DNA of 17,850 nt from MKRK01 sp001896915. Its GTDB lineage: Bacteria; Bacillota; Clostridia; Oscillospirales; Acutalibacteraceae. The position numbers were made by a program, and so were the translations under genes. Below, in pieces: positions 6,835 to 14,605 of the stretch. Every line of letters begins with the position of its first letter. Within the stretch, counting starts at the first letter, position 1. Where the stretch lies: assembly GCA_937973935.1 (NCBI GenBank), contig CALJJF010000090.1, positions 1 to 17,850 of the forward strand, given 5' to 3'. The notes under the pieces are model-generated. The model was not told where the DNA came from. It saw only the letters and a program-made list of their open reading frames with translations, and ran no database searches.

Positions 6835-7608
6835 TTACGCCGGAATTTTCATTCTCAGTCGTAATTTATCGGCAATCATTGCAATAAATTCCGAATTAGT
6901 TGGTTTTCCTCTGCCTACGTGGATGGTATAGCCGAAATAGCTGTTTAAAACGTCCACGTCGCCTCTGTCCCAAGCAACCTCAATTCCATGACGAATGGCA
7001 CGCTCCACACGGGAAGAGGTCGTCTGGAAGCGTTTTGCGACGGTGGGATACAGCTGTTTTGTGATACTGTTTATAATATCAGGATTTTTCACTGAAAGCA
7101 TAATTGCCTCTCTTAAGTAATGATAGCCTTTGATATGTGCCGGTACGCCGATTTGGTGGATGATTTCAGTGACCATGACTTCCAAATCGGGTTCTGCACT
7201 GTGTGGAACCTTGGACGGGGTTCTGTCATTTCTCCAGCCTGTCAGTTGTAAGATTCTCTCTGCCAGCGTGTCCAGATCAAACGGTTTCAAAAAATAATAG
7301 CTGGCCCCGGCAGTCAATGTTTCATGCTCGAGACGTGGATTATCAAAGCCCGACATCGCCATAATCATCGGTTTTTTCTGCATCTGCATAGCCTCAACCT
7401 GCTTTAAGACACCTAAGATGTCCAGCTTCGGCATAAATACATCGGCAAGAACGATATCGGGCTGACTGTTTTTAATATCAGCTACCAATCTCACACCATC
7501 CTTTTGCGTCATGGATACATCCATTCCATAAGTCTTTAAGGTGTTGGCACAGGCTTGTCCAAATTCCGTTGTGTTGTCTGCAATTAAGATTTTCAGTTTC
7601 TTTTCCAT
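6835..7608 (-). CDS. spo0A: Spo0A, master response regulator of sporulation
   Basis: A 257-residue protein. Residues 1-125 are the receiver, with phospho-acceptor Asp56 in LADVFMP, the switch Ser86 in MAMSGF, and Lys108 in FLKPFD. Residues 145-257 form the Spo0A-specific DNA-binding domain. IGVPAHIKGYHYLREAI, TTSSRVERAIRHGIEVAW and PTNSEFIAMIADKLRL match Bacillus Spo0A almost word for word. Phosphorylated Spo0A dimerises, binds 0A boxes and starts sporulation. The acidic pair near the N-terminus is Asp11-Asn12, where most receivers have two acids. ATG at 7608 is chosen because GGAGG lies 8 bases before it. It follows spoIVB, as in most spore formers. A candidate promoter lies at 7640-7668. 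Confidence 0.98.
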   Translation of the reverse strand: MEKKLKILIADNTTEFGQACANTLKTYGMDVSMTQKDGVRLVADIKNSQPDIVLADVFMPKLDILGVLKQVEAMQMQKKPMIMAMSGFDNPRLEHETLTAGASYYFLKPFDLDTLAERILQLTGWRNDRTPSKVPHSAEPDLEVMVTEIIHQIGVPAHIKGYHYLREAIMLSVKNPDIINSITKQLYPTVAKRFQTTSSRVERAIRHGIEVAWDRGDVDVLNSYFGYTIHVGRGKPTNSEFIAMIADKLRLRMKIPA

Positions 7609-7639
7609 TATAATAACCTCCATGTGATAATTTAACCAT

Positions 7640-7668
7640 ATATTACCATATAGAAGTAAATATTACAA
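7640..7668 (-). promoter_or_regulatory. Candidate promoter of spo0A
   Basis: On the minus strand TTGTAA (7663-7668), 17 bp, TAATAT (7640-7645), about 32 bp upstream of the spo0A ATG. The same hexamers and spacing occur before the DUF975 gene. No convincing 0A box or sigma-H motif was found in this short gap. It would allow spo0A expression apart from spoIVB. Confidence 0.4.
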
Positions 7669-7717
7669 TATATTTTGTGTTTTTTATTTGTAAAATTTTT
7701 ACTAATTATTTTGTGAA

Positions 7718-8935
7718 TTATGACACATTTTTTAGCGCCTTTTCTATTTGTTCCGAAGTGAAGTACATATTTTCTGCAAATATACCGTATCCTCGTCTGG
7801 AATCGCCAACAAACACATGCGTTACTGCTCCAACAAGCTTTCCGTTTTGCAAAATAGGGCTTCCGCTCATGCCCTGTACAATTCCTCCTGTTTTCGCCAG
7901 CAACTCTTTATCTGTTACACGAATGATCATATTTTGTGACTTTGCATTATCATTAAAATGCACTTTTTCGATGACACAATCAAAGTATCGGGGTCCATCA
8001 TTGTCAATACTGGTCATAATTTTTGCATTTCCGCTTTTTACATCTTGTTTTAATGCAATTTCCACTAATTTTTTTTCTCTCGGTTGGGATAATAATATAC
8101 CGTAAACGCCTGTTTCGCCATTAGACTGTAGTTTTCCCATGGTCTGACCATCTATGAAGCTGCCCTTCAGCTCCCCTGTTTTGCCATAACCACCTTTGAC
8201 GATTGAATTGATTTGTGCCGGTACGATTTCACCGGAAAGAAGAGGAAGCAATGCACCCGTATCAACATCGCAGATAGGATGTCCCAGACCTCCAAATACT
8301 TGATTGTCAGGATTATAAAATGTTAGTGTGCCAATTCCGGCTGAACTGTCTCTCACCCAAATGCCGGCCTTATATTTTTTTTCTGTCACCGATTTTACAG
8401 GTTGAAAGGATATTTTCGTTTTTACTTCATTTCGTTTCACGATGAGATTGATCTGCTTGCCTTGGCAACGCTCAATCATTGCTGCTGTTTCATCGTTTGA
8501 ATTGACCTCCATCCCGTTGATGGAAATAATATTGTCGCCTACCTTGAGCCCTGCTTTTTTTGCGGGATTGATCAGCCCCTCATCACTGTCTATATCGGTC
8601 ATTCCAACCACCATAACACCTTCTGTAAAGATTTTGATTCCAAAGGTTTCACCGCAGGGAACCACATACATCTTATCTGATATATTCGCCTGTGCTTGCT
8701 TGATTGGAATGACTCCAAACAGCTTTAAATCTACACTGTAGGAATTGTTGATTGGCTTCATCTTGTTTTGATTTATGAAACCTGTGACAGGTAATTTGTC
8801 ATTGAAGCTGATATTGGCATTGTTATTTATATTAAAGCTGTTTGGCAATTCTTTTGATATTACAGTGCCTGCCAGTAAAACGGAAACCGATAAAAAAGCA
8901 CAAACAACCGATACTTTTTTGAAAAATTTATTCAT
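7718..8935 (-). CDS. spoIVB: SpoIVB serine peptidase (S55) with PDZ domain
   Basis: A 405-residue protein. Residues 1-28 form a membrane anchor or signal segment, about 108-175 a PDZ domain (KKAGLKVGDNIISING), and 190-405 the SpoIVB-type peptidase domain. The likely triad is His219 in GLGHP, Asp342 in RVTDKE and Ser357 in GMSGSP. The Asp-to-Ser distance of 15 equals that in the Bacillus enzyme as I recall it (Asp363, Ser378). In Bacillus SpoIVB is made in the forespore, enters the intermembrane space and cuts SpoIVFA so that pro-sigma-K can be processed. The gene directly precedes spo0A, the usual order. AAAGGAG lies 11 bases before the ATG, a long spacing. I could not fix a forespore promoter. 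Confidence 0.96.
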   Translation of the reverse strand: MNKFFKKVSVVCAFLSVSVLLAGTVISKELPNSFNINNNANISFNDKLPVTGFINQNKMKPINNSYSVDLKLFGVIPIKQAQANISDKMYVVPCGETFGIKIFTEGVMVVGMTDIDSDEGLINPAKKAGLKVGDNIISINGMEVNSNDETAAMIERCQGKQINLIVKRNEVKTKISFQPVKSVTEKKYKAGIWVRDSSAGIGTLTFYNPDNQVFGGLGHPICDVDTGALLPLLSGEIVPAQINSIVKGGYGKTGELKGSFIDGQTMGKLQSNGETGVYGILLSQPREKKLVEIALKQDVKSGNAKIMTSIDNDGPRYFDCVIEKVHFNDNAKSQNMIIRVTDKELLAKTGGIVQGMSGSPILQNGKLVGAVTHVFVGDSRRGYGIFAENMYFTSEQIEKALKNVS

Positions 8936-9220
8936 ATTTATTCATTCTCCTTTGCTTTCGTTTTAATAGGTTTCCACAAAACACAATTTCTATTAAGCCA
9001 CATTTTACGCAATGAGGATGATGTTGTTTTATTTTTGTTAATATTTAATTTTTAGCAAGCGTATAATGCTTATACTTGTTATTTTAAAGAAACCAGGGAA
9101 AAGCATCATTCCTCACTTGTCATTCATATTTCAGCTCCTCTTTCTATGTACGGGCTTGATATTTTTTCATTTCAATATCAGATAATTTGTTTCATATGAA
9201 TTAAATTTTGAATGACTATT
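8936..9220. other. Intergenic stretch upstream of spoIVB
   Basis: AT-rich spacer without a credible gene. Very short frames with fair ribosome binding sites occur on the minus strand near 9120-9145, but they stop within a few codons. The left end must hold the spoIVB promoter. No exact match to a sigma-F or sigma-G promoter with proper spacing was found. Confidence 0.4.
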
Positions 9221-9262
9221 AAAAAAGAACAAAAAACTCCCACACATTCGTGTGAGAGTTTT
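9221..9262 (-). terminator. Terminator, probably of the beta-galactosidase transcript
   Basis: On the minus strand AAAACTC-T-CACAC and GTGTG-G-GAGTTTT pair around GAAT with one mismatch, followed by a T-rich run ending in six T. It lies about 250 bp after the stop of the GH42 gene, the only minus-strand gene upstream. The long gap is unusual and suggests DNA was gained or a gene lost between them. Confidence 0.65.
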
Positions 9263-9324
9263 ATGTTTGGCAGAGACTTTCACCTTTACTCCAATGCACC
9301 CGCGACTTAAAATGGTTAGATTTT

Positions 9325-9516
9325 GTGTTTCGACAGAGTGAAAATTTAAGAATTGAGTGTATTATGTATGACCACGAAAGTAATCAAGATTGCATCTGTG
9401 AAGTGGACCTTACTGATGCATTTATAATGTACTCTCTATGGAATGGAAGTGCAGATAATGTGATTGTGCCACCTACAATAAAAGGAGCGACTTTTTTTAA
9501 AAAACCATATTTTTAA
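9325..9516 (+). CDS. Small open frame of unknown status
   Basis: A 63-codon plus-strand frame, not recognised. It could begin at GTG 9325 or ATG 9364; neither has a good ribosome binding site. The peptide has a protein-like, acidic middle (MYDHESNQDCICEVDLTDAF) with two closely spaced Cys, then Trp and a short basic end. Its stop overlaps the last bases of the convergent beta-galactosidase gene. The same frame is open back to 9256, and another frame reads MFGRDFHLYSNAPAT from 9263, so this may be the 3' end of an older gene broken by a frameshift. It lies between the GH42 gene and its probable terminator, in an insert that already shows remnants. Confidence 0.3.
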   Translation: MFRQSENLRIECIMYDHESNQDCICEVDLTDAFIMYSLWNGSADNVIVPPTIKGATFFKKPYF

Positions 9517-11495
9517 TTATCATATTCTTGCAAAACGTATACTTCATATGGCTTTAGCGGCAATATTCCTTCATATATCTTTTCACTGATAATATCTTGC
9601 ATCCTCTCATGTAGGGAACAAGTGGCATGTTTTCCTGCACATTCTATTACAATAAGGCCTTTCTTTCCATTGCCTTCCCGAGGTATCACCGCAACATTCC
9701 CATTTACTTCATAGTTGCCGATTCCTACTTCCTCACAGGCCATGTCCAATAACTTACTCATGGTATTGCCTGTTGGTATAGATCCCAGTAGAATTACCGA
9801 TCCGTTTCCGACATTTTTTTTAATCACAGTTGTTTTCCCAATAATCGAACTATGCCCGCCTGTAATCGTAACCAATGAATCCTCCGATTTCTCAAATACA
9901 TCATACCAACCTGTCCCTTCAAAAGGTTCCCCGTCTGCCCACTGTGCGGTGATGAGACCTTCCCTGTCAGGTAGCTGATACAAACAGTGTACATCTAAAA
10001 GCTCCTCCAGCATACCAAACGGACTTTTACGATAGCGCGTGCCGATTGACGTACGGATATCAGTCATAGGGCCAACAATCCATATGCCGCCATCCTTTAC
10101 CCATTCTTCAATGCGTGCGGGCAAGTCTTCATCTTCCAACGTCATCATAAAAGCGGAAATCAGCACTTTATAATCTTTGAGCGTGTGCTTTGGTCCGATC
10201 ACATCAGGCCGCAGACCCTTTGACAATACAGGTTTGTATATATTTTTGACCAGTGCATCTTGATATTTCAAACCCGAGATGACCGACTGGGTTTCGAACA
10301 TATTCCAGTTAAGCGAACCAAAATGAATCGCTATATCTGATGACACAGAGGTTGCACTCAGAAAATCAGATGCTTTGTCAAATTCGGCTGCGGTCTGCTG
10401 AACCTCTCCAAAAATATGCATTGGTCTGCCGGTTGCGTTTAAAACTGAGCCATGCATCAATTCGTGTCCTGCCCAATGGGTACGCCACAACCAATACATA
10501 TTTGCTTCACCACCCAATGCTACGGGCAGCCATGAATTCACACGGCAAAAGCCTTCAGGTTTCATGGTTTGGCCTATATCTGTACTGCCGTTCCAGCAAG
10601 TTGAAGTCTCCGTGTTCCAAAACGGTCGTTTCTTTATGGTTCTAATGAAATCAAACCAGAACATCACTTTCCACAAGTCTTCTTGTGTATCATAATGGTT
10701 GAACTGAACAATATCCAATGGCAGGTTCATTTGTTCATAATCCAACCCGTTAATAGGCATCATATCTGTCCCGATTGGTGCCGAAGTAAGTGGTTTGAGT
10801 ATAGTTGCCTGCATATGAATAAAATTGATATTTGAGCCCTGTTGAAAAAGCTTCCACTCCAGATTAAGGTGCGGATTGTGCCATGCATGACTGGGAGTAG
10901 GGATTTCATCAAAACTATCATACGCCTGGCTAAACAGGTTAAGGTTCCACGCCTTGTTTAATGTTTCAATATTTTCATACTTCTTTTCAAGATAGCCCCG
11001 GAACCCTTTCTCACAAAAAGGGCAAAAGCATCCATTGTTTGAATATATTTCATTGTCAAGCTGCCATCCAATAATATTGCCATGGTTGCCGAACTCTCTG
11101 CCCAACGCTTCTACTATTTTAGCCGATGCTTCCCGATAATGAATATTATTAGAACAACAATTCCGACGCCCTCCATGTTTTGATAATTGGCCGGAATCGT
11201 TTACAGTCATAACGTCCGGATATAACTGCGATAACCAAATTGGCGGAGTTGCTGTTGGCGTTCCCATAATGGTGTAAATACCTGCTGAAGCCAATTTATC
11301 CACCACTTCATGAAGCCAAGCAAAATCATATTGACCTGGTTTCGGCTCCATTTTTCGCCATGCAAATTCACCAATCCGGGCAATGCGCAACCCCGCTTTC
11401 TGCATGTTTGCAATATCACCTTCTACTTCCATTTCGTCCCAGTCCTCAGGATAATAAGCAGCGCCAAGGCAGGGATATTTCATGTTCTGTTTCAT
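9513..11495 (-). CDS. Beta-galactosidase, glycoside hydrolase family 42
   Basis: A 660-residue enzyme of typical GH42 length and order: catalytic TIM barrel (about 1-390), a trimerisation-type middle domain (about 395-600, starting near the HFGSLNW segment) and a small C-terminal beta domain. Glu149 in WQLDNEIYSN is the expected acid/base and Glu296 in WNTETSTCW the nucleophile. Cys114 with Cys156, Cys158 and Cys161 (CFCPFC) matches the zinc cluster seen in many GH42 proteins. There is no signal peptide, so it acts in the cytoplasm on imported galactosides or galacto-oligosaccharides. ATG at 11495 has AAGGAGGT five to six bases upstream. No transporter or regulator accompanies it; only a broken oxidoreductase end lies upstream, so it looks like the survivor of a larger sugar locus. 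Confidence 0.95.
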   Translation of the reverse strand: MKQNMKYPCLGAAYYPEDWDEMEVEGDIANMQKAGLRIARIGEFAWRKMEPKPGQYDFAWLHEVVDKLASAGIYTIMGTPTATPPIWLSQLYPDVMTVNDSGQLSKHGGRRNCCSNNIHYREASAKIVEALGREFGNHGNIIGWQLDNEIYSNNGCFCPFCEKGFRGYLEKKYENIETLNKAWNLNLFSQAYDSFDEIPTPSHAWHNPHLNLEWKLFQQGSNINFIHMQATILKPLTSAPIGTDMMPINGLDYEQMNLPLDIVQFNHYDTQEDLWKVMFWFDFIRTIKKRPFWNTETSTCWNGSTDIGQTMKPEGFCRVNSWLPVALGGEANMYWLWRTHWAGHELMHGSVLNATGRPMHIFGEVQQTAAEFDKASDFLSATSVSSDIAIHFGSLNWNMFETQSVISGLKYQDALVKNIYKPVLSKGLRPDVIGPKHTLKDYKVLISAFMMTLEDEDLPARIEEWVKDGGIWIVGPMTDIRTSIGTRYRKSPFGMLEELLDVHCLYQLPDREGLITAQWADGEPFEGTGWYDVFEKSEDSLVTITGGHSSIIGKTTVIKKNVGNGSVILLGSIPTGNTMSKLLDMACEEVGIGNYEVNGNVAVIPREGNGKKGLIVIECAGKHATCSLHERMQDIISEKIYEGILPLKPYEVYVLQEYDN

Positions 11496-11567
11496 ATAGT
11501 ACCTCCTTAAGTACATGCTTGCTTATTTATTTTATACCAATTAACAGACGCAGTACCTTACCATCAC

Positions 11568-11576
11568 ATTATAACA
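11568..11576 (-). promoter_or_regulatory. Extended -10 promoter candidate for the GH42 gene
   Basis: The minus strand has TGTTATAAT, an extended -10 (TGn-TATAAT), giving a leader of about 65 nt to the GH42 ATG. No good -35 is present. It overlaps an imperfect inverted repeat (ATTATAAC, 6 bp, GTTATGAT; 11568-11589), which could be a regulator site. Confidence 0.4.
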
Positions 11577-11635
11577 TTAAAGTTATGATATTGGGGTAAG
11601 ATTTTGATAGTTTTTGTAAATCATTCAACAAAATT

Positions 11636-11764
11636 TAATATATTCAGCACCGTTTTTATCTCATTTGGTTTCACCACATCTGTTTCTTTACCACTCATTA
11701 CACAATCAGTAAAATATTTTAGCTCATTGTAGTAATCCGATTGGATTATGGCATCTCCTGGATC
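11636..11764 (-). pseudogene. C-terminal remnant of a Gfo/Idh/MocA-type oxidoreductase
   Basis: A minus-strand frame without start encodes about 43 residues ending at TAA 11636. It contains SDYYNELKYFTDCVMSGKET and then VVKPNEIKTVLNN. The Y-x-x-ELKYF-x-DCV-x-SGK pattern followed by a KP-x-E block is the usual C-terminal helix region of Gfo/Idh/MocA sugar or inositol dehydrogenases. The N-terminal part (about 300 residues, with the nucleotide fold) is gone. Sequence to the right belongs to a transposase reading the other way, so the gene was cut by an insertion and a later deletion. Such dehydrogenases often neighbour glycosidases in sugar operons, which suits the GH42 gene downstream. Confidence 0.6.
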
Positions 11765-11981
11765 TCATATTGATCGATTCCTATCCTGTGCAAAAACGAT
11801 GACAAATTGGTCACGCGGCTTTCTAAATTCTTTTGACTGCACTTATACGAATGGATTCACTGAAGGCTGTAACAACAAAATTAAGGTTCTTAAACGTAAT
11901 GCCTATGGTTATAACAATTTCGATAGATTCAGAAACAGAATCCTTCACATCTTTAATCATCAAAAAAGTGAGTTCGCATAA
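11748..11981 (+). pseudogene. ISL3-family transposase, C-terminal remnant
   Basis: A plus-strand frame of 77 codons ends at TAA 11979. The part with SFDCTYTNGFTEGCNNKIKV and LKRNAYGYNNFDRFRNRIL is the highly conserved C-terminal end of ISL3-type DDE transposases, including the Glu in TEG that serves as the last catalytic acid in this family. About 350 residues are missing upstream, so the element cannot move by itself. The ATG at 11748 is incidental; a stop at 11733 closes the frame on the left. It joins directly to the oxidoreductase remnant on the opposite strand somewhere in 11740-11765. Confidence 0.85.
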
Positions 11982-12017
11982 TGATACGCTTCCTCACTCA
12001 TGTGCTTTTTCATTTTT

Positions 12018-12045
12018 GGGTTACCCCAACTATTGACAAAGAGCC
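12018..12045 (-). repeat. Terminal inverted repeat of the ISL3-type element
   Basis: Read inward from 12045 on the minus strand it starts GGCTCTTTGTCAATAGTTGG and continues GGTAACCC. A GG(C/T)TCTTTGTCAA start is typical of ISL3-family ends. The partner repeat on the left is absent from the window. Confidence 0.6.
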
Positions 12046-12059
12046 GATATTTTTAACAA

Positions 12060-12093
12060 TGCAACAAAAAACCCTCCTGTTCGGAGGGTTTTT
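12060..12093 (-). terminator. Terminator after rplQ
   Basis: On the minus strand AAAAACCCTCC and GGAGGGTTTTT pair perfectly around GAACA, followed by TTTGTTGC. It lies 11 bp after the rplQ stop and ends the ribosomal and RNA polymerase operon. The plus-strand reading also ends in five T, so it could stop transcription from the IS remnant. Confidence 0.9.
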
Positions 12094-12104
12094 GCCTGAT
12101 CAAT

Positions 12105-12449
12105 TTATTTCACCAATTCTAAGATTGCCATTTCTGCTGCATCACCGCGGCGTGGACCTGTTTTGATAATACGGGTATATCCACCGTTACGGTCGGAATA
12201 CAATGGTGCAATTTCAGTATACAGTTTTTTTACAACATCTTCTTTTGTTATATATGCCAATGACTGGCGCTTTGAGTGGAGGCTATCCACTTTTGCAAGT
12301 GTAATATACTTCTCAGCCATTGCACGCACTTCTTTGGCACGGGTTACTGTAGTCTTAATTTGACCATTCTCAAGCAGGAATGTCACCATTGCTCTAAGCA
12401 TTGCTTTTCTTTGGTCACTGGTTCTGCCGAGTTTTCTTGTTCCAGGCAT
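12105..12449 (-). CDS. rplQ: 50S ribosomal protein L17
   Basis: A 114-residue protein beginning MPGTRKLGRTSDQRKAMLRA, the invariant L17 start, with the basic YSDRNGGYTRIIKTGPRRGD block near the end and the AEMAILEL finish. It binds 23S rRNA near the exit tunnel. Full length for the short Firmicute form. GGAG lies 8 bases before ATG. It is the last gene of the alpha operon, 34 bp after rpoA, and is followed by a strong terminator. Confidence 0.98.
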   Translation of the reverse strand: MPGTRKLGRTSDQRKAMLRAMVTFLLENGQIKTTVTRAKEVRAMAEKYITLAKVDSLHSKRQSLAYITKEDVVKKLYTEIAPLYSDRNGGYTRIIKTGPRRGDAAEMAILELVK

Positions 12450-12483
12450 TTAGTTCACTCCTTTGTAAGGGCTCAAACCCATA

Positions 12484-13431
12484 TCAATCTTCTTCGCTGC
12501 GAAGGAAAAATCCCAAAGACTGAAGCTTATTAATCACTTCTTCTAAGGACTTACGTCCGAGATTTCTAACCTTCATCATATCTTCTTCAGATTTATTGAT
12601 TAAGTCTTCTACCGTGTTGATTCCAGCACGTTTCAGACAGTTAAAGCTTCTGACAGATAAATCAAGTTCTTCAATCGTCATTTCCAGAACCTTTTCCTTG
12701 CCGCTGTCGTCCTTTTCTACCATGATATCAAAGTTATTGAGATCACCGGAAAGATCAATAAACAGGTTTAAATGCTCGTTGAGAACCTTAGCACCCAAGG
12801 AAACCGCTTCTTTTGCAGTAATGGTTCCGTTGGTCCAAACCTCAATGGTCAGCTTGTCATAATCTGTGACCTGACCGACACGGGTGTTTTCAACGTAATA
12901 ATTGACCTTGAGAACAGGTGTGTAGATTGAATCGACAGGAATGACTCCGATGACGGTTTGTGCCTGCTTATTACGTTCTGCAGGAACATAGCCACGGCCT
13001 TTATCCAAGGTCAGCTCCATAAAGAGCTTACCTGATTCTGAAATGGATGCAATATGCAAATCAGGATTGAGAATTTCAACTTCTGAGTCTGCTTTTACTG
13101 AAGCACCGGTTACTTCACAAGGTCCTTCTGCCTCAATATAACATACCTTCGGACCGTCGCCATACAGCTTGGCAGTCAGCCCTTTGATATTCAGAACTAT
13201 TTCAGTTAAATCTTCCTTGACACCAGGTAGAGTTGAAAATTCATGTACTACACCATCAACCTTGATTGATGTTACAGCAACACCGGGTAAAGAAGAGAGC
13301 AATACTCTTCTTAAACTGTTTCCGAGTGTTGTACCGTAACCACGCTCAAGAGGTTCAATACAGAATTTTCCGTGTGAACCATCTGGCGATAAATCCTCAG
13401 CTTCAATTCTGGGCTTCTCAATTTCTATCAT
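12484..13431 (-). CDS. rpoA: RNA polymerase alpha subunit
   Basis: A 315-residue protein of normal length. Residues 1 to about 230 form the assembly domain (GYGTTLGNSLRRVLLSSLPG; SKRGYVPAE-type region seen here as KGRGYVPAERN). Residues about 245-315 form the C-terminal domain that contacts UP elements and activators (ELDLSVRSFNCLKRAGINTV; the GRKSLEEV helix). It dimerises to nucleate the core enzyme. GGAGG lies 7 bases before ATG. Its place between rpsD and rplQ is standard, so polymerase and ribosome subunits share one transcript. Confidence 0.99.
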   Translation of the reverse strand: MIEIEKPRIEAEDLSPDGSHGKFCIEPLERGYGTTLGNSLRRVLLSSLPGVAVTSIKVDGVVHEFSTLPGVKEDLTEIVLNIKGLTAKLYGDGPKVCYIEAEGPCEVTGASVKADSEVEILNPDLHIASISESGKLFMELTLDKGRGYVPAERNKQAQTVIGVIPVDSIYTPVLKVNYYVENTRVGQVTDYDKLTIEVWTNGTITAKEAVSLGAKVLNEHLNLFIDLSGDLNNFDIMVEKDDSGKEKVLEMTIEELDLSVRSFNCLKRAGINTVEDLINKSEEDMMKVRNLGRKSLEEVINKLQSLGFFLRSEED

Positions 13432-13488
13432 TCAAAACCCTCCTTGTTTTATAATGCAGGCAGGTACCTGCTGATTAGAATATGACTA

Positions 13489-14115
13489 TTACTTAGAGTA
13501 ATACTCAACGATAAGATGCTCTTCAACCTCAAAGTCAATCTCATCACGTGCAGGAAGGTTGATAACCTTTGCTTCCGCTGTAGAAGCATTCTTATCAAGC
13601 CATTTCGGAACAGGACGTCCCCCACTGCCTTCAAGAACGGATTTGAACTTTTCACTTTGTCTGCTCTTTTCCTTAATGGAAATCACATCTCCGGCTTTCA
13701 ATAAATAGGAAGGAATATTGACCTTCTTGCCGTTTACGGTAAAGTGACCGTGAACAACAAGCTGTCTTGCTTCCGGACGGGACGAAGCCCAACCCAATCT
13801 ATAAGCCACATTATCCAAACGGCTTTCCAGCAATTTAAGAAGGTTTTCACCTGTAATTCCCTGCTTGTTTTCAGCCATTTCAAAATAATGATGGAATTGT
13901 TTTTCAAGCACACCATAATAATGCTTTGCTTTTTGTTTGGTACGGAACTGAAGTCCGTATTCGGATATTTTTTTACGTCCCTGGCCGTGTTGACCCGGTG
14001 CGTAGGTTCTGCGTGTGATTCCGCATTTTGCAGAATAGCAGCGCTCACCTTTCAAAAACAATTTCTGTCCTTCACGACGACACTGTCTGCATACTGCGTC
14101 AGTATATCTTGCCAT
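13489..14115 (-). CDS. rpsD: 30S ribosomal protein S4
   Basis: A 208-residue protein that binds 16S rRNA early in assembly and lines the mRNA entry channel. The N-terminal stretch has Cys9, Cys12, Cys26 and Cys31 (CRQC and CYSAKC), the zinc-binding form of S4. An S4 RNA-binding domain lies about 97-160 (RLDNVAYRLG, ARQLVVHGHF, VNGKKVNIPS). The gene is inside the alpha operon between rpsK and rpoA, as in E. coli and many Clostridia, whereas Bacillus subtilis keeps it elsewhere. ATG at 14115 is preceded by AGGAGGTGG. S4 is a known autogenous repressor of its operon in some bacteria; I see no leader site for it here. Confidence 0.98.
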   Translation of the reverse strand: MARYTDAVCRQCRREGQKLFLKGERCYSAKCGITRRTYAPGQHGQGRKKISEYGLQFRTKQKAKHYYGVLEKQFHHYFEMAENKQGITGENLLKLLESRLDNVAYRLGWASSRPEARQLVVHGHFTVNGKKVNIPSYLLKAGDVISIKEKSRQSEKFKSVLEGSGGRPVPKWLDKNASTAEAKVINLPARDEIDFEVEEHLIVEYYSK

Positions 14116-14139
14116 TTAATCCACCTCCTGATTATTCGG

Positions 14140-14541
14140 TTAAACGCGCCTTCTTTTTGGCGGGCGACAGCCATTATGAGGAATAGGAGTTACATCCTTA
14201 ATCATATTAACCTCTAGTCCTGCCGATTGCAGTGCGCGGATGGCAGCCTCACGTCCTGAACCCGGTCCCTTGACGTAAACTTCAACAGTTTTTAAACCAT
14301 GTTCCATCGCTGCTTTTGCTGCGGTTTCTGCAGCAGTTTGTGCTGCAAAAGGAGTTGATTTTCTTGAACCCCTGAATCCCAATTCACCGGCAGATGCCCA
14401 TGAAAGTGTATTACCAGCAATATCAGTAATCGTAACAATGGTATTGTTGAAGGTTGACTGGATATGGGCAGCTCCGCGTTCGATGTTCTTCTTCTCGCGG
14501 CGTCTGCGGGTGGTGGTAGTTTTCTTACCCTTTGTTGCCAT
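14140..14541 (-). CDS. rpsK: 30S ribosomal protein S11
   Basis: A 133-residue protein with the conserved GAAHIQSTFNNTIVTITD opening, the FRGSRKSTPFAAQ block, GPGSGREAAIRAL and the basic HNGCRPPKRRRV end. It sits on the 30S platform near the Shine-Dalgarno helix. The start at 14541 (MATKGKK) is chosen because GGAGG lies 6 bases upstream; the in-frame ATG 7 codons earlier would place the ribosome binding site inside the coding part. The Asn-Gly in HNGC is the site of isoaspartate formation in S11 of other bacteria. Confidence 0.98.
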   Translation of the reverse strand: MATKGKKTTTTRRRREKKNIERGAAHIQSTFNNTIVTITDIAGNTLSWASAGELGFRGSRKSTPFAAQTAAETAAKAAMEHGLKTVEVYVKGPGSGREAAIRALQSAGLEVNMIKDVTPIPHNGCRPPKRRRV

Positions 14542-14605
14542 ATGAACCCTCCTTGCCGCCAATCAAAGGCGACTTAATTATGAATAAAAATTTCTTTATG
14601 ATAGC

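Larger units (their letters stand above)
11740..12045 (+). mobile_element. Truncated ISL3-type insertion sequence, right end
   Basis: The fragment spans the transposase remnant and a terminal repeat. The left end and most of the element are deleted, so no target duplication can be confirmed. The right border at 12045 is inferred from the end of the terminal repeat. It lies 15 bp from the rplQ terminator, meaning the insertion fell between the ribosomal operon and the sugar locus. Confidence 0.7.

Noticed and set aside
8945..9060. Sigma-F or sigma-G promoter for spoIVB.
   Set aside because: A CCTATTA motif on the minus strand is close to a -10, but no -35 occurs at the right distance.
11833..12036. 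Second plus-strand open frame over the transposase remnant.
   Set aside because: It is an alternative frame of the recognisable ISL3 transposase end.
13460..13471. Perfect 12-bp palindrome GCAGGTACCTGC between rpsD and rpoA.
   Set aside because: No loop, so it cannot form a stable RNA hairpin, and it lies inside an operon where an operator is unlikely.
13744..14217. Long plus-strand open frame antisense to rpsD and rpsK; similar long antisense frames at 847-1338, 4685-5179 and 15866-16462.
   Set aside because: They lie wholly or mostly opposite strongly conserved genes, lack ribosome binding sites, and have no recognisable protein pattern.
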